Below are positions 1-12,000 of a stretch of DNA of 64,000 bases, one piece after another. The stretch is from assembly GCA_013115145.1 (NCBI GenBank), contig JAAPAO010000044.1:22264-86263 (forward strand). Reading direction: 5' to 3'. Origin of the DNA: Perkinsus chesapeaki. Taxonomy: Eukaryota > Perkinsozoa > Perkinsida > Perkinsidae. A program made the translations under genes and the position numbers. The number at the start of each line of letters is the position of its first letter. Position 1 is the first letter of the stretch. Under the pieces are notes generated by a model. The model did no database searches. It was not told the origin of the DNA and saw only the letters and a list, made by a program, of their open reading frames with translations.

Positions 1-1900
1 TATAAGTTGGCGCAGAACCAGATCGACCTTATCGGTGACATGGTAACTTGAACGATGCGTGCGTGGTGAACTGTCTTCATCAGCTACAGCAAACGCTCCT
101 TCAAGCAGTGGCTATTGCCGCTGCCAATCCCTTAAAGGGGCCATCCGTAGACGACAGCCTTGAAAAGTGACATTGCGTATTAGATCTGCTCCGATTAATC
201 ATCAGGTTACACCACCACACCGACGCCCATCCATTCACAACGTCAGCGTTGTCGAAGCATACGAACACCGTGGCTTCACTTTGCCGATCTACCGGCAATC
301 CACCAGTATGTGAATCTTTGGCAAGCTCGACTTAGTGCTAATTTGATTCAGCAATCGCGGAGGATGGCAACCATTGGCCTGCCGCATAGGGCTGTATCTA
401 ACCTACCTTCCGAAATAACCCCAATAAGAGAAGGTCAGTTACCTTCCTATCACTCGATATATAGTAGAGGGAATATGTTGATATTAAGAAATTGCTCAAC
501 ATTAAAAATCGATCGATCACTAAAAATCTGTCACCGAAGTCGGGTCCAGGCAACTGGATATATCACTACTGGAATTCACTTGATCATTTTCAGAGAACTA
601 TGTCAGATATCTCTAGTGCCCGACGACTTGTTGGCATCATTAATGCCACCAGCATGAAGTCTGCACTCGTTAATAACAACCACACCGCTGTCGTGGCCAG
701 TACGAGCGATCTCGCTCAAGTAGACTCTCCGACGATCGGCGTTCAGACACCAGCAATACCAACACCAGTGGACGCTCGACAGTCACTTGGCAATATAACG
801 CAGACGAACGTTCCCGCTGCGGCGGCCTTTCTTGTGAGCCTGTCTAATGTCTGACGTTCTCCGACGCTTGTCGTTCATCAGGCAGCAGGGTAAGGGACTT
901 TTTCAACATTGGTATCCCCAATTGCGCAACCATCAACGCCTCCGATGATATTGGTGAGCTCCGATTAGGTTGCCAATTTTTGTACCACATTCTCAGTTAT
1001 CGATTGCGATGTTCTGGCCGAAGCAGGCGTTCGCTACTCCAGTCAAATCTTCAAAATAGGTTCGGCTGGTCACCCTCTTCTCGCTTTAATTGAACTTGTG
1101 TCAGTGTCACTTCTTGAAGACTTCATCTCTGCCGAGCAAGCTGGCAAAGCTTTCAACATGTGTCAGAATTGGCAACGAGTTCTCGGCGACATAGCGGCGG
1201 GCGTCACAGACACTACTCCTCCTCCTCCCAATAGGGCATCACGAAATTGATCATCTGCATTAAACGTTACGTACACACACGGAAGATTGTGAATATCTAT
1301 TTGCACCGCTCCGTCTATTTAATGGGTATTTAATCTGTTACTCATTTCTGCATGGAATTCGTACCTTACGGTTCGCTATGTTTCTCCCATGCCCGGCAGT
1401 TTAGTTCACAGTGACAAAGCTAGAGTGATCGCTGGTGGCCTTGCCAGCACGAAGCAAAGAAATGCAAACGTGATGCAGAGAATCTGCTAAGGTCCAAAAG
1501 CCATTGCTGGTGTTCATAAAATCGAATAAGTCTTGTAATGCACACTAGGTCCACGCGAGCTCTGTACCAACCTTAATGGGTGCAAACTACATCCTATCGA
1601 GATAGCTGCAGCAAGACTTTTTGTCAAAAAGTTTTTGACCGAATGGAGGATAATCTTCATATATGGAGATAGGTTTGAGATGTGACAATCGTCGAACGCC
1701 TTGTATCGTTAAGAATGCTGAAAACCTCTTAGTAGTCAAGGCTCATCCAGCACATTAGAATGCACTAGGTAAACGATTTGACTCACCATGCCACAGCACA
1801 CTGAAGACCACATTCGAACTGGTATGCGAATACAGAGGGACTGTCCTATAGAGCAGCTTGTATTTGGAAGACCAACGTCAACTTGTGGTGGGTCGTATAA
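1..1900. other. Fragmentary open frames, no recognised gene
   Basis: No gene can be assembled here. Short open stretches are seen on the plus strand near 85-168, at 492-854, and an ATG-less frame near 990-1249 ending in a proline-rich tail. They could be exons or a decayed retroelement gag-like region, since they are Thr/Ala/Ser-rich and lack a family signature. Two overlapping odd palindromes lie at 1616-1639. Nothing else is visible. Confidence 0.3.
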
Positions 1901-2118
1901 AATCTTTCGACAGTGTCACACAGAGCGAACAAGTTGCCTCCAATGGCCGGTGTATTAGGTAATGAACGCATAGCATCTCTTAAGAGATACGTTATGGCCC
2001 TCGACAATCTGATGCCTCACACTCAAGTCCAATCGCAAACTCCGTCTGTGACTACTGTATTAGCAGCTTGCATGGTTGTTGTCAATGAGCAACTCAGGTC
2101 GCTCCTCAGTGCGAACGA

Positions 2119-2402
2119 TTGCTTGGTCGGTCAGCCAAGCCGGAGTTCTCCTTTGCTGTACTGGAGAGTATCAAAAAGGACTGTTTTCTGCAGTGTGCAT
2201 ATCGCAACTACCTCACCGGAACATGTACGCTCAATAACATCTGTAAAGGTAAGAAAATACATTCTAGCACTTGCCTTGTGCCGCCGCGCGCTGGAGAATA
2301 GGGTGCATATTAGTGATTACAAAAAGCTTAGTTTCCCTCTTGGCCGCGAAGAGCGGATGCCTCTGTCCTCAATCATGCTAAGGTGTTCAGATAAGGATTT
2401 CT
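2119..2402 (+). CDS. Possible exons of a cysteine-containing secreted-type protein
   Basis: An open frame from about 2140 carries clustered cysteines (motif C-x3-C-x10-C-x6-C, beginning DCFLQC) and runs to a GTAAG donor at about 2254. Joining to an acceptor near 2300 gives a short Cys-rich tail ending in LCPQSC and a stop. The longer frame 1913-2515 overlaps it and is also open, so the model is ambiguous. No signal-peptide exon could be fixed. The cysteine density resembles the better supported secreted gene at 5065-5670. Function unknown. Confidence 0.25.
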
Positions 2403-2689
2403 TCTTTGTCGACACTCGAGAGCGGGAAGAGACCAGAGTGATGCTCAAGATGCACGAGGTCACCGAGGATCCTTACCTATTCCTATGCACACCAATGATG
2501 CACCGTACGAACTGACAAGCTCTGCGCGCTGTACTTCGCTATCATGACTATCAAGAGAAAACACAACTCCCAAGCCGTCTTCGGATCTTGTCGTCCTTCA
2601 TACACTAGAGGAATAGGTCCAAGGAACGGTACTTTCCACAGATTCGTCCAGCCGTGACACAACCGCCCCGTGTTCCGACTTTGAATGGG

Positions 2690-2830
2690 TCTGCGAAACT
2701 CAGGTACTTGGTGGTTCCACTCGGCTTTCAATTGTGAGAATGATAGACTATTCGACAGCCAAGATGAGCATGTTAAGTGCCTTGATGAGCTCAGGGAGAG
2801 TGCCATTATGAACAACGTGACAATTTTATA
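2690..2830 (+). CDS. Possible terminal exon, unknown product
   Basis: A frame beginning ATGGGTCTGCG encodes a peptide with the string GTWWFHSAFNCE and an acidic C-terminus ending near 2830. Its composition (W, C, acidic residues) looks more like coding sequence than the antisense frames around it. No upstream exon is assigned and no family is recognised. Confidence 0.2.
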
Positions 2831-3279
2831 ATCTGCTGTGAACGAGATGCTCTCCGCAGATTCCCGATGGTGGAACTGCTGGCCTACAGCGCTCTATGGC
2901 TGGCAGTTACTCCCCTCTACTGTTTATGCCATGCATTGTTCTCGTAGCTATCATTGGCGACGATGTAGTGCTGCTGCTGGTAGCGACGCTTTTATCGGTG
3001 GGACCAACCCGTCCGCATTACCCATCAACGTGTCAGGTGTTCCTACTGTGGATATCACGTTTTTGTAACCACTATCATAAGTATCTTCACGAGCGCCACT
3101 ATTCCATCTTGCTTCGAGCTCTCTTTGCTTTCTGGTTGGCATTCCGAGTCTTACAAACTGGGCCAGCGGATCAAGGTAGATTACCCACAAACTACTGTAT
3201 TCATGCGTGTCGTGCTACTTGTACTAATGTATATCATCATCAGTATTAAGGAGCAAAGTCTTAGCCCTTTGAATAATGA

Positions 3280-3800
3280 TCTACCTTGTCGCTGTTAATC
3301 TGTAGAGTAGTCTCACATGAGGCGCTTGTGGTTGATGAGTGCTCAATGCCTTGTCCAGGATTTCATCCTCGACAATGTTTCCGATGATGGTTCCTTTTGC
3401 AGATAACTGGACCTTGACATCTATGTCGCGTACCATATCATGTGTTTTAATGGTAACAATACTCGACTTAAGCTCATTTCAAGTACTGCTGTTTTCCTTC
3501 CAGATACTCGATTTTATTTTCGGCGACGTCATGGGTGCATTTAATATTCACAAACGAGGCGTTAAGTTTGAGATTCTCAAGAGGCTTCCGGTGAGGGAGC
3601 CGACCGTTGATTACTGTCAGGCTGGGGGACGCGTTTCGTAAATGAGATGCCCTGGGCACATAAGTAGCATCTGATGATGGAAGGGTCTCTTCCAGAAGAA
3701 CTCCATCATCATTCAGGCTGAGTGCATAACATGCAGAATTCCCAGTATATAAATAATATAATAAACCGTCGAATGTAATCGGCACTTTGCGAAGATACAT
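3280..3800 (-). CDS. Possible two-exon unknown protein
   Basis: On the minus strand a 108-residue frame (3800 to 3474) begins just after a plausible acceptor. A second frame downstream (about 3455 to 3284), with the string VQLSAKGTIIGNIVED, ends at a stop. A phase-0 join through a weak GTCGCC donor is possible. Both halves have normal amino-acid composition and the overlapping plus-strand frame is less convincing. No signal peptide, membrane segment or family signature is evident, so the function is not assigned. Confidence 0.3.
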
Positions 3801-5064
3801 TCTGTTTCAGGGACGACTATACGTCTGCCGCGAAGTTATCACATGGCCGAAGGACAATCAACGAGCATCAACGGATCGTGAATTCAGCTGTGTAGATGAC
3901 GCTATTGTCGCGGGTACTGTTGTTTCTTATAAGTGCTAACTTAGGGAGCCGTCATTGGCCAAGACATCTATCGTGATTATGCAGTGAAGCAAAGAAAAGA
4001 CATAAAGCTGTTGTGCGATGTTCAAGGTTAAGGTGCAATATGTCCTTTAGGAGAACTTATTTCAGGTATGATTTGCTGGTTGCAACCTATCACTAGACAC
4101 GATCTGCATGCGCTGATGTACTGTGGTGATGTACCTTTACCCATTCCAGTGTATTCTACAGCGACTTTCAATGTCGAACTTCAGCTTGCTACAGTAGGTT
4201 TACAGTAGGCTACGGTAGTACTCAACATATCAGGATTCAACGGCAAGGATTGATGCGTACGGCAAAGCGCGACGTCGAGCTGTGAAGTGAAGTACACATT
4301 ACACATCAGGATACGCCTTGTATGCTAGGGCATGTGTTGCGTTGGCTATTCAATTCTCAATGTCAACCGTGAGCCAGCCGTTTCGGGCCAGGACTCAAGG
4401 CTGAGTCGGGCGAATATCTTGCAAAAGTTCGATGCTTGCAAATTGTTGTGCCAAAGATTCTGATCACCGCTTCAAGGACTCCCAGGTTCCCGCGAAATCT
4501 TATATATGTCTCACATATAGGCATGCTCATGAAGAGCAGTTGATCGCGAAGTATCCTATATGCAATCGAAATGATCTTGTCTTGTGTAGAACAGGATTAT
4601 CTTGCGCTTGCGGTTCGTGGAGTTCGCACCCCTCCAATTCGTGCATTTACTGCCGCAGTGTACCCGCGCTCCGGGAGAACTTGGGGATTCTCCCGTCCAG
4701 CTTATGCTATCCTGGCTTGACCAATGAGAACAAGACGTCCTGGAATAGTCTTATACCTTGTTCTCATGTGAGGTTTACCAAATCCAGGCCACAACATAGA
4801 CCTGGGTTATGTCTCACGCCATCCTAGATTGACACTGCGCACAACAAAACATCTCCTGTATTATACAGTCTGTATAGTGCGATGAGCGCATAAGACTGAC
4901 AAGTATGTCCCAAGTTTGAGAGACAAACTAGAATCGGTAGTAAATACCGACCCTTCTATGAGTTAATATATGAGATTATGAGGTGTGACTTGTAGCTTTA
5001 TCCTTATGATAGCCCAAAATTAGCCAGACCAAGATGGCAACCCATCTAACATACCAACCAAAAG

Positions 5065-5670
5065 CTAGTTAACGGTGTGCACACATACACCGATGCAGTA
5101 ACCTCCTTCAGAGCATTCCTAAATAACAGAAAGATATGTACGGGATTCTGAAGCTGCTTACACTATCAGAAGAACACTTCACTCCGCAGAAGTTCAACGC
5201 GTCGAAACATTCCGCCTCGCCGCTGGGGGGCTGAGGGCAGTCACTTGCGTTTTCGCAACCCACTGTACAGAGAGCGCCTGCGAGTTTACTCGTTTCGTTA
5301 TCCTGAGAAAGTGAGTGTCTGAGTAACACCTATAGATAGTTTTCTCACAGTAACAGTGACGAGGTGACTGGGCTGCTCGCAGAAGCAATTCTCGTCATTC
5401 TCACAACTCCCGGTTGGCTTCTTGTAGACGTCACCTGAATACGGCATAGATTTCACAATGTCAGTTGAGGGTACCATAGTCAGTAGTAAGATGTCTGGAT
5501 AGGGAATACCTGGAAGTATCAGGCTCAAAGCAGATCCAAACTGCTGGCATAATAACCAACTATTAGTCGCACGGTAGATCGTACATGTGTCCTTCGGAGT
5601 CGCTGATGAGCTTTACTGCAATGGTGCAGCTGAAAGCCGCGATGAGCAGAACGATGTGAATGAGTTGCAT
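5065..5670 (-). CDS. Secreted cysteine-rich protein, four exons
   Basis: Exons in genomic order are 5617-5670, 5349-5543, 5162-5302 and 5065-5118. All introns are GT-AG (73, 46 and 43 nt) and the frame closes at TAG, giving 147 residues. Exon 1 encodes a short hydrophobic signal peptide (MQLIHIVLLIAAFSCTIA) and stops at its cleavage region. The mature part is about 65 residues without cysteine, followed by a C-terminal half with about 15 cysteines (for example SCENDENCFC, VGCENASDC, ECSEGGYC). This pattern is typical of disulfide-rich extracellular modules in parasites and other protists, but I cannot place it in a named family. It is probably secreted. Its role is unknown and it has no recognisable neighbours. 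Confidence 0.7.
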
Positions 5671-7860
5671 ACTGATGCTTTCCCAATTCTTGAAGAGAGT
5701 AGCAGATCTTTTAAGCTGATTCGCGTTTAAAAAGCTTATTCAGCTGAGGGGAGCTATGTATAGCTATTAAAACCGAGCATGCGGGAGTCACCGACTCGTA
5801 AAGTGTCTGCCTCCAGCTGTATAGCGTGACAGAATTAACTCGATCGAGCAGTGCTCAGCGCTCAAACAGTGTTATTGCTGGAGCGACTTGTCGAAAGCCG
5901 AAGCAGCAAAGGGAAGCCATGTTTTACAACATTGTTATGAGGTAACGCCGCGTACGCGTTCTACTTATGTAAATAATTCTGTTTGCTAGGCTCGGCGTGT
6001 GGAAGGATGGCCGAAGCTCGAGAACTATACGGCTGGCAATGGTTCAGTTTGAACTTCAGAATCTGAGGATGAGCGAAACATGCAACATTGCATCGCAAGA
6101 TGAAGGTCACCAAGAAACAAGGCGACGCCAGGAGACGTCAAGTGCTAAGCTTTTTCTCTAAGAGAAATTCTCTTCATTATCTCATCGAAAGTAGACTTTC
6201 TCTTCGCAAGAAGGCTGAGAATTCAGAGAATGTACTTGTGCAAAAATGAACAAGTTTCCTTCGGTCCGATGTATGGCCAAAAATGCTTCTATACAGCTAC
6301 TTTTTCTGCTCATAACGAATTGCACGCTCAAGCTTGGATGCACTGTTGACTCCCGCGCAGCGACGCCACGAAAATGTTAAGGCGAGTAACTATTGTGCTG
6401 ACAAAGCAGATGCGGAGTCCCTCACGTCGTTATATGCTTGCTCTTCGTGAGAATGTAGTGATTGGCACAAATTTGTCTTGGTCTCGAATATTTTCGGGAT
6501 TGTTGCTGGAGGATCAGCGAATGCGCGTCGCGGAGCCAGGATATACGTTGAAAGGGGTTGCGGAGCCACGATGCATATGTCCAGGCGAGTTACCCTAAGA
6601 TCTCAGCTAGTTGAGCCTCGAGGCATCTCCCATCGATGACTTGAGGCAATGCATCATGGGTATCCGATCAGGTTTGGTTGTTTGAACTCTCAGCAGACCA
6701 GCAGAAAACTATGTATCACGGAGCTCCAGCAGGCAGTGAGCAGCTTCGCCCAGAGTTGTCGGTCCGACAGAGAGGAATCTTCTCAGGTCACCAGTGAGTA
6801 GGTAGATCTTTATATTACCAAACAGGTTTTCGAATTCGACCCTCTACCTTTGCAAAAGAAATCAAGGGAGGCCTGACGTGGTCCACAGCGACGCCGGAGA
6901 TTTTGTTGGCTGTGTAGTTCAGTGAGTAGTCGCCAACCCGAGTTCAAAACTTATTCTAATCCTTGCCATCATGACTCACATTTTGTGAGACATGAGAGCT
7001 TCCTGTTGGGAAGCACCTATACTCCCGCGCTGCCCCACCAACAGCTTGGAACTCCGTTACTTGAGCCAAAACTGTTGGTTAACACGTGACGCACGTGCTT
7101 TTTTTACTTTCCGGCACTTCAATACGAAGGATTATCGTAGAAACGCGAATTGACTTATATGTCCTCTATTGGAAGTGGCGCGTCAGACGTGTGAGACTTG
7201 AAGAAATGCTGAGTGTCGACTCGCTCTAAGCGAGTCGCGAAGGCTGCTAGAGCAAGTATCCGAGCATCGCGAAGCTATTCACAAACCTTCATCCGTCCAG
7301 CTGAGCAGTACCTGTTTTGCATTTTAAATCATCGCAGAACGCATTAAGTTGATGGTACCAATACTCAAGCATCCTGATACCCGTCGACTTCAGAAGTTCC
7401 GAAGTATCCTCCAAGTCACCACAAAGTCCCTTTTTCACGCGTGGCGCTATTAAAAAGAATCCGTCGCGTAATCGCGTCTCCATGCAAGTCAAGCTGTGAA
7501 AGCTTTGCAGGGCATCCTCTGTAGCCGAAGCGCCTATCGTTTTATCATTGTATCTTCATGGTATATCATCTTGATCATAGGAAGGCTTCGATGGGATGAA
7601 TGTAAATTCAGTTATTAGTATGTCAATCATTGAGATCATCGCTCTGCTAACGAGCATCTTCCTCAAGGTATCATCACTCGATCCGCTAGATGGGAGGGTC
7701 TTCTTCGTGAGGGATATTTCGACTCATACTTTGGCGATCATTATTGCATTCTCGCAAGTATCAGGAGTGCCCTATGCATGTTCAACATGCATGATGCATA
7801 ATGCATCCAGTACCATCCTAAGTCCATGGCAGTAGATTATGAGGACTATTCTGTATATCT
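5671..7860. other. Spacer without a supported gene
   Basis: Only short frames that look random are present (for example 6374-6598). Perfect hairpins occur at 6160-6174 (7 bp, loop 1), 7218-7238 (8 bp, loop 5) and 7774-7792 (7 bp, loop 5). No RNA gene is seen. Confidence 0.5.
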
Positions 7861-7865
7861 ACCTG
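7861..7865. repeat. Target-site duplication, left copy (ACCTG)
   Basis: ACCTG directly precedes the 5' LTR and recurs directly after the 3' LTR at 12541-12545. A 5-bp duplication is normal for Ty3-type integrases. Confidence 0.95.
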
Positions 7866-8054
7866 TGCTGTGATATCAATGTGCCACAGTGGTTCTGTCT
7901 TGACTGGGGTAGTTATATGCGTATAGCATCTGCGCCATAGTGATCGATTTAACTGTAGCTCACTATTGTACGCACGCACTGGTAGTGCTCTTTCCACCCC
8001 CTCTTTGGTGGCCTCGTGTTCCCAGTGAGCTGGACGGTTGCTATAAACATTACA
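7866..8054 (+). repeat. 5' LTR
   Basis: 189 bp, TGCTGTGATATC at the start and AACATTACA at the end. One mismatch to the 3' LTR. It presumably carries the element's promoter; a CTATAAACAT sequence lies close to the 3' end (8040-8050), but no promoter is proven. Confidence 0.95.
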
Positions 8055-8079
8055 TCTGGTGCCCAGACCCAGGATCGGC

Positions 8080-9003
8080 ATGCCGTTCAAGCTCGAATCT
8101 GTATTAGAGCCCTATGCTGGTGGGGATGAAGACTTTGCGCTTTGGTTGCGTGAGTTCGAGACCGTGGCCGAGGCCTCGAAATGGTCTGCTAAGCAAAAGT
8201 CGCACTATATTGTCTTACTTACAAAAGGCTCTGCTAAGGACATCGCGAGGGAGGCCCTCGATGAGGTTGACAGCGATTCTGCCGTGGCTTATGCTCACGT
8301 TGTCAAAGCTTTGGATAGCGCCTACTCGCTCAAGACACAAGATGCCTGGTACCTGCTGACCCATAGGCAGTGGCATAAGGAGGACACTGTTGACGGAGTC
8401 CTTGCTGAGTTTAGGCGTTACCTTAAAGTCCTTGCCATCTCCAACTCTGTGGCTAACGAGAACATTCTGAGGGAGAGTCTCTTGGCGGCCCTCCCGGAGG
8501 AAGTGAGAAAAGCCATCCGTATGTTCGAGGAGAATGGGCGACAGCTGCCATTAGCCGATGTTGTGGTTAAAGCAAGAGCTCAGCTTAAAACCCACAAGTT
8601 CGACAAAGATTTGGCTGCTGCTGCTGTTACTATATTATTACCTAATATTGTTACCCAATATTGTTACCTATGTAAGACAACTGGGCATACAGCTATCGAT
8701 TGTGCCCAGCGAGGTGTGGGGTCTTCTACAACCTCCAAAGGTGACGAGCGAGTCGCTCGGAGCGACCTAGAGGCAAAGGCAAGGGTAAAGGCAAGGAGCG
8801 AGGAAAAGGTCCACGTTGTTATGCCTGTCAAAAGTATGGCCATATTGCTCGAGATTGCAAAGTTAAGTCAGGGAAAGCGGGTGCAGCAGTTGATCAGGAT
8901 TTTGGGCCGGCAGGGCAACCGACGGGCGAGGTTGTTCTGCACATGTAAGACGCCCCTACCTGCTTTGCAAGTTCAATGGCGAGGAGCACGCCATTGGGGT
9001 TGA
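8080..9003 (+). CDS. gag: Retrotransposon Gag with CCHC zinc knuckle
   Basis: The first ATG after the 5' LTR is at 8080; the open frame itself begins 21 nt earlier at a GTG. The N-terminal part resembles retrotransposon capsid proteins in composition, with a helical region containing EFETVAEASKW and EALDEVDSDSA. A zinc knuckle, CYLCKTTGHTAIDC (C-x2-C-x4-H-x4-C), lies near 8663-8704. A second knuckle, CYACQKYGHIARDC, is encoded from 8817 but in the -1 frame relative to gag, so this frame has slipped between the two knuckles. The frame as read ends at a TGA at 9001-9003 after an arginine-rich tail that is probably out of frame. Gag would form the particle and package the element RNA. Confidence 0.8.
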   Translation: MPFKLESVLEPYAGGDEDFALWLREFETVAEASKWSAKQKSHYIVLLTKGSAKDIAREALDEVDSDSAVAYAHVVKALDSAYSLKTQDAWYLLTHRQWHKEDTVDGVLAEFRRYLKVLAISNSVANENILRESLLAALPEEVRKAIRMFEENGRQLPLADVVVKARAQLKTHKFDKDLAAAAVTILLPNIVTQYCYLCKTTGHTAIDCAQRGVGSSTTSKGDERVARSDLEAKARVKARSEEKVHVVMPVKSMAILLEIAKLSQGKRVQQLIRILGRQGNRRARLFCTCKTPLPALQVQWRGARHWG

Positions 9004-12000
9004 CACCGGTGCTGACTATTCCCTGCTATCTGCGTCCTTTGCAACGTGCCTAGGTATCGCGGTGCAACGAGATTGTCCTGATGTGGTCCTTCATATGATG
9101 GACAGCGTTGGTGTGATGACAACAAGTGGTCAGGCTGAATTGGATATCAATTATCTGGCGAAAGATGGTTGGGTAGGTGTAAAGCATACATGCTATGTGG
9201 TGGATCGACTTGCATTTGGTCCCTTGGTCCTTGGTGCCGACTCTGCCTCTCTCTATTGTCAAGGTATGTCATGGGATAAAAATGGTCTCATCAAGGTGGC
9301 TGCTGCTGTATGTGAACCCTCTGAAAATGTCCAAATATATGATTTGCCTGATACACCCGGGGTGCGTGTTCTAGAGCACTCTGATGGTACCGTTGAACTC
9401 ATCAGCAATGACTTTATACTGGTTAAGGGCCGCGGTGACCTTCAGTTTACCTGCAAATGGATTTGGCGTGGAGGAGAACCACCAGGGACATTCTTCAAGG
9501 CCAATAGAGGTGACTACAACCCCAAGTTAACCCCTAAAGAGGAGGAGCACCTTGCTGTTGAAACCGCTAAACTGGTTGACAATGGGTGGATTAAACGGTA
9601 CCACGGTGAGGTGAAGAACATATTACCATGGGTACTTGTACCCCAACCCCATAAGCTATCAACTCCTCTTCGCATGTGCTTAGATTTCCGAGCACTGAAT
9701 CGCCACATCGTGAGTGAGCCCATTCGCGATATAGTAAACTGTGTGGATTCTCTCCACCAGTGGCGTTCCATAAGGCGGGGCTACACGCTAGATGTTACGA
9801 AATGTTATTACTGCATAAAAATGTGTGAGAGTCTGTGGCCATATTTATGCGTCATGATTGGTGGTGACATCTACACAATGGTGGTTTTGGGATTCGGTGT
9901 CAGCATTGCGCCAAAAGTGGCAACAACAGTTATCCGGTGGTTATTACTAAAAGTACCATACCCTGTATCAGCATACCTTGATGATGTGGTCATCGAGGAG
10001 GCTGATCCCAATGCTGTTATCACTACTACATCGAGTGCGGAGGTCCAGACTGATCCCCCATGTGTAGTTGTCGTTAGGGAAGCTCTGTGCAAAGGCGGTA
10101 TGAAGTGCAAGCCCACAGTAGTGATAGGTGCTGATAACAGTAGAGTCTTAGGGTTGAGTCTCCATGAGCATGCTGGAGAAATATTCTGGACGAGAAGAGA
10201 AGATCAGTCGTTGGAGATCGACCTAACGGTGGGACAGTCCATATCTAAACGTGAAGTTGCAGCATGGTGCGGTAAACTTACTGCATTGGTCCCCATTGCT
10301 GGTTGGTTGAGGCCTCATGTAAGTACAATCCTCAGAACCCTCAGTGCTACGAAATGGGATAGCATGGTCGATGAGTGTCATCTTGACCTGGTACATTATG
10401 TCCAAAATAAAGTGGAGAATGAGGGCGACCCAGCTCATGGTGTCTGGTTTTGTCCACGAGCGTCAGATGCTAGGGTATGGCATGTACATTCTGATGCGAG
10501 TGGTATAGCCCAAGGGGCTACTTTATCTTATGAGAAAGAGAATGGCGAGCTTGTGGTAGTTCGTGATGCTGCGTGGTTGCTGGACCGACGTGGAGCCCTA
10601 CGACACATAAATGTTAATGAGTTATGTGCGGCGACTCGTGCTCTTGCGTGGGCTGCTCCATTCATTGCGGTAGTCTACCTGCATGTAGATATCGAATGCG
10701 TTCGCAACTGGATCGAACGTTTCCAGGAAGGCCAAAATGTGCGGCGTGGTGGCCTGTCTACTACTATAGTTGGTCGTCGTCTCCAAGCAATCTATGACAT
10801 TGCGGAACCGTTCAACTCTTTCAAAATCTGTCGTGTAACCTCTGCTCAAAATCCTAGTGATCCCCTGAGCAGACTTGATGACAGATTTCTAGCTCTCATG
10901 GATTCTATTATTTGTGATACATCCTCCGGTATCGACGTTGAGGCAGACCTGAATGTGCACGCAGGCGCGGCTCTCAACCTCCCAATATTAGATGATGAGA
11001 TGTTTCTGAATCTCGCGGAGGTGGTAGAAGGCCAGTATGATGATGATGACCTGTTCAAAATCCGGAGAGCTTTGCGCTTGGGAAGGTTGCTTCCTGAAGG
11101 TATTGCTCTAGACTTACAACAGGTTTATTATGAGCTAGAGATTGATGAGTATGACGTGCTGAGGCGCAAGTATGTGGCGCCGTACCAGGGAAAGGAAATA
11201 TGTGTTCCTGTGGTCCCGGAAGCACTTAAGGTCGAGCTTATCCATTCGGTCCATGGGCTTCTCTGCCATGTGGGTCAAAGGCGAACCTTAGAGGCAATTA
11301 CTAGTATTGCATGGTTTCCTAACATCCTTGACCAAACTGCTGAATGGTTACAAAAATGTGATGTATGTAGCAGACGTGCTCGACCGTTAATCATCAAGCA
11401 TGATATTGGCCTTTTCAGTCCCAATGTTCTCTTGGAAGCTACGCCATTTTCGGTCGTGAGTGCTGACATTGTTTATCTCCCAAAGCCTTACCTCAGTCAG
11501 CAATGTGCAGTCAGTCGATTTGCATGTCTCATCGAGCTGGAGGGCGAGGATGCAGGTCGCATTACTGATGCCTTCGAAGCTTCTTGGAAGATTTTGGGCA
11601 AGAGACCTAGTATTCTTCTGACTGACAATCAAAGCAGTTTCTTGAGTTGTGATTTACCTGGTGTAGCTCGAGTCTATACACCCCCTAGGTCAAGCCAATC
11701 TAATGGTATGGTAGAATCTTTACATCGCACGGTACGGATGTGGATGAGATCGATTATGGCTGATGATGCCGAGCTCCATGTGAGCAAGGCAGTCATTAAG
11801 GTTATGAAGGCTTACAACAACACCGTGCATAGTGTGACTGGTCGTATTCCGGCTGATATGATGAAGCTGCAAGCCACTGATGTGGAATGGCAACGCTTGG
11901 TTGATAAGTCTGTCCGCGACGCGCAGAATAAGCTTAATAACTGCACCCACCATGATCTATACCCTGGGGCAGTTGTTCGACTGCGCGCTGTGAATAAGTA

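Noticed and set aside
1913-2515. A 200-residue single-exon gene
   Set aside because: It has no family signature and overlaps Cys-rich exon candidates in another frame; the start context is unremarkable.
4432-4827. A 131-residue plus-strand gene
   Set aside because: Cys/Ser-rich but without a signal peptide or motif, and no splice partners were found; probably a chance frame.
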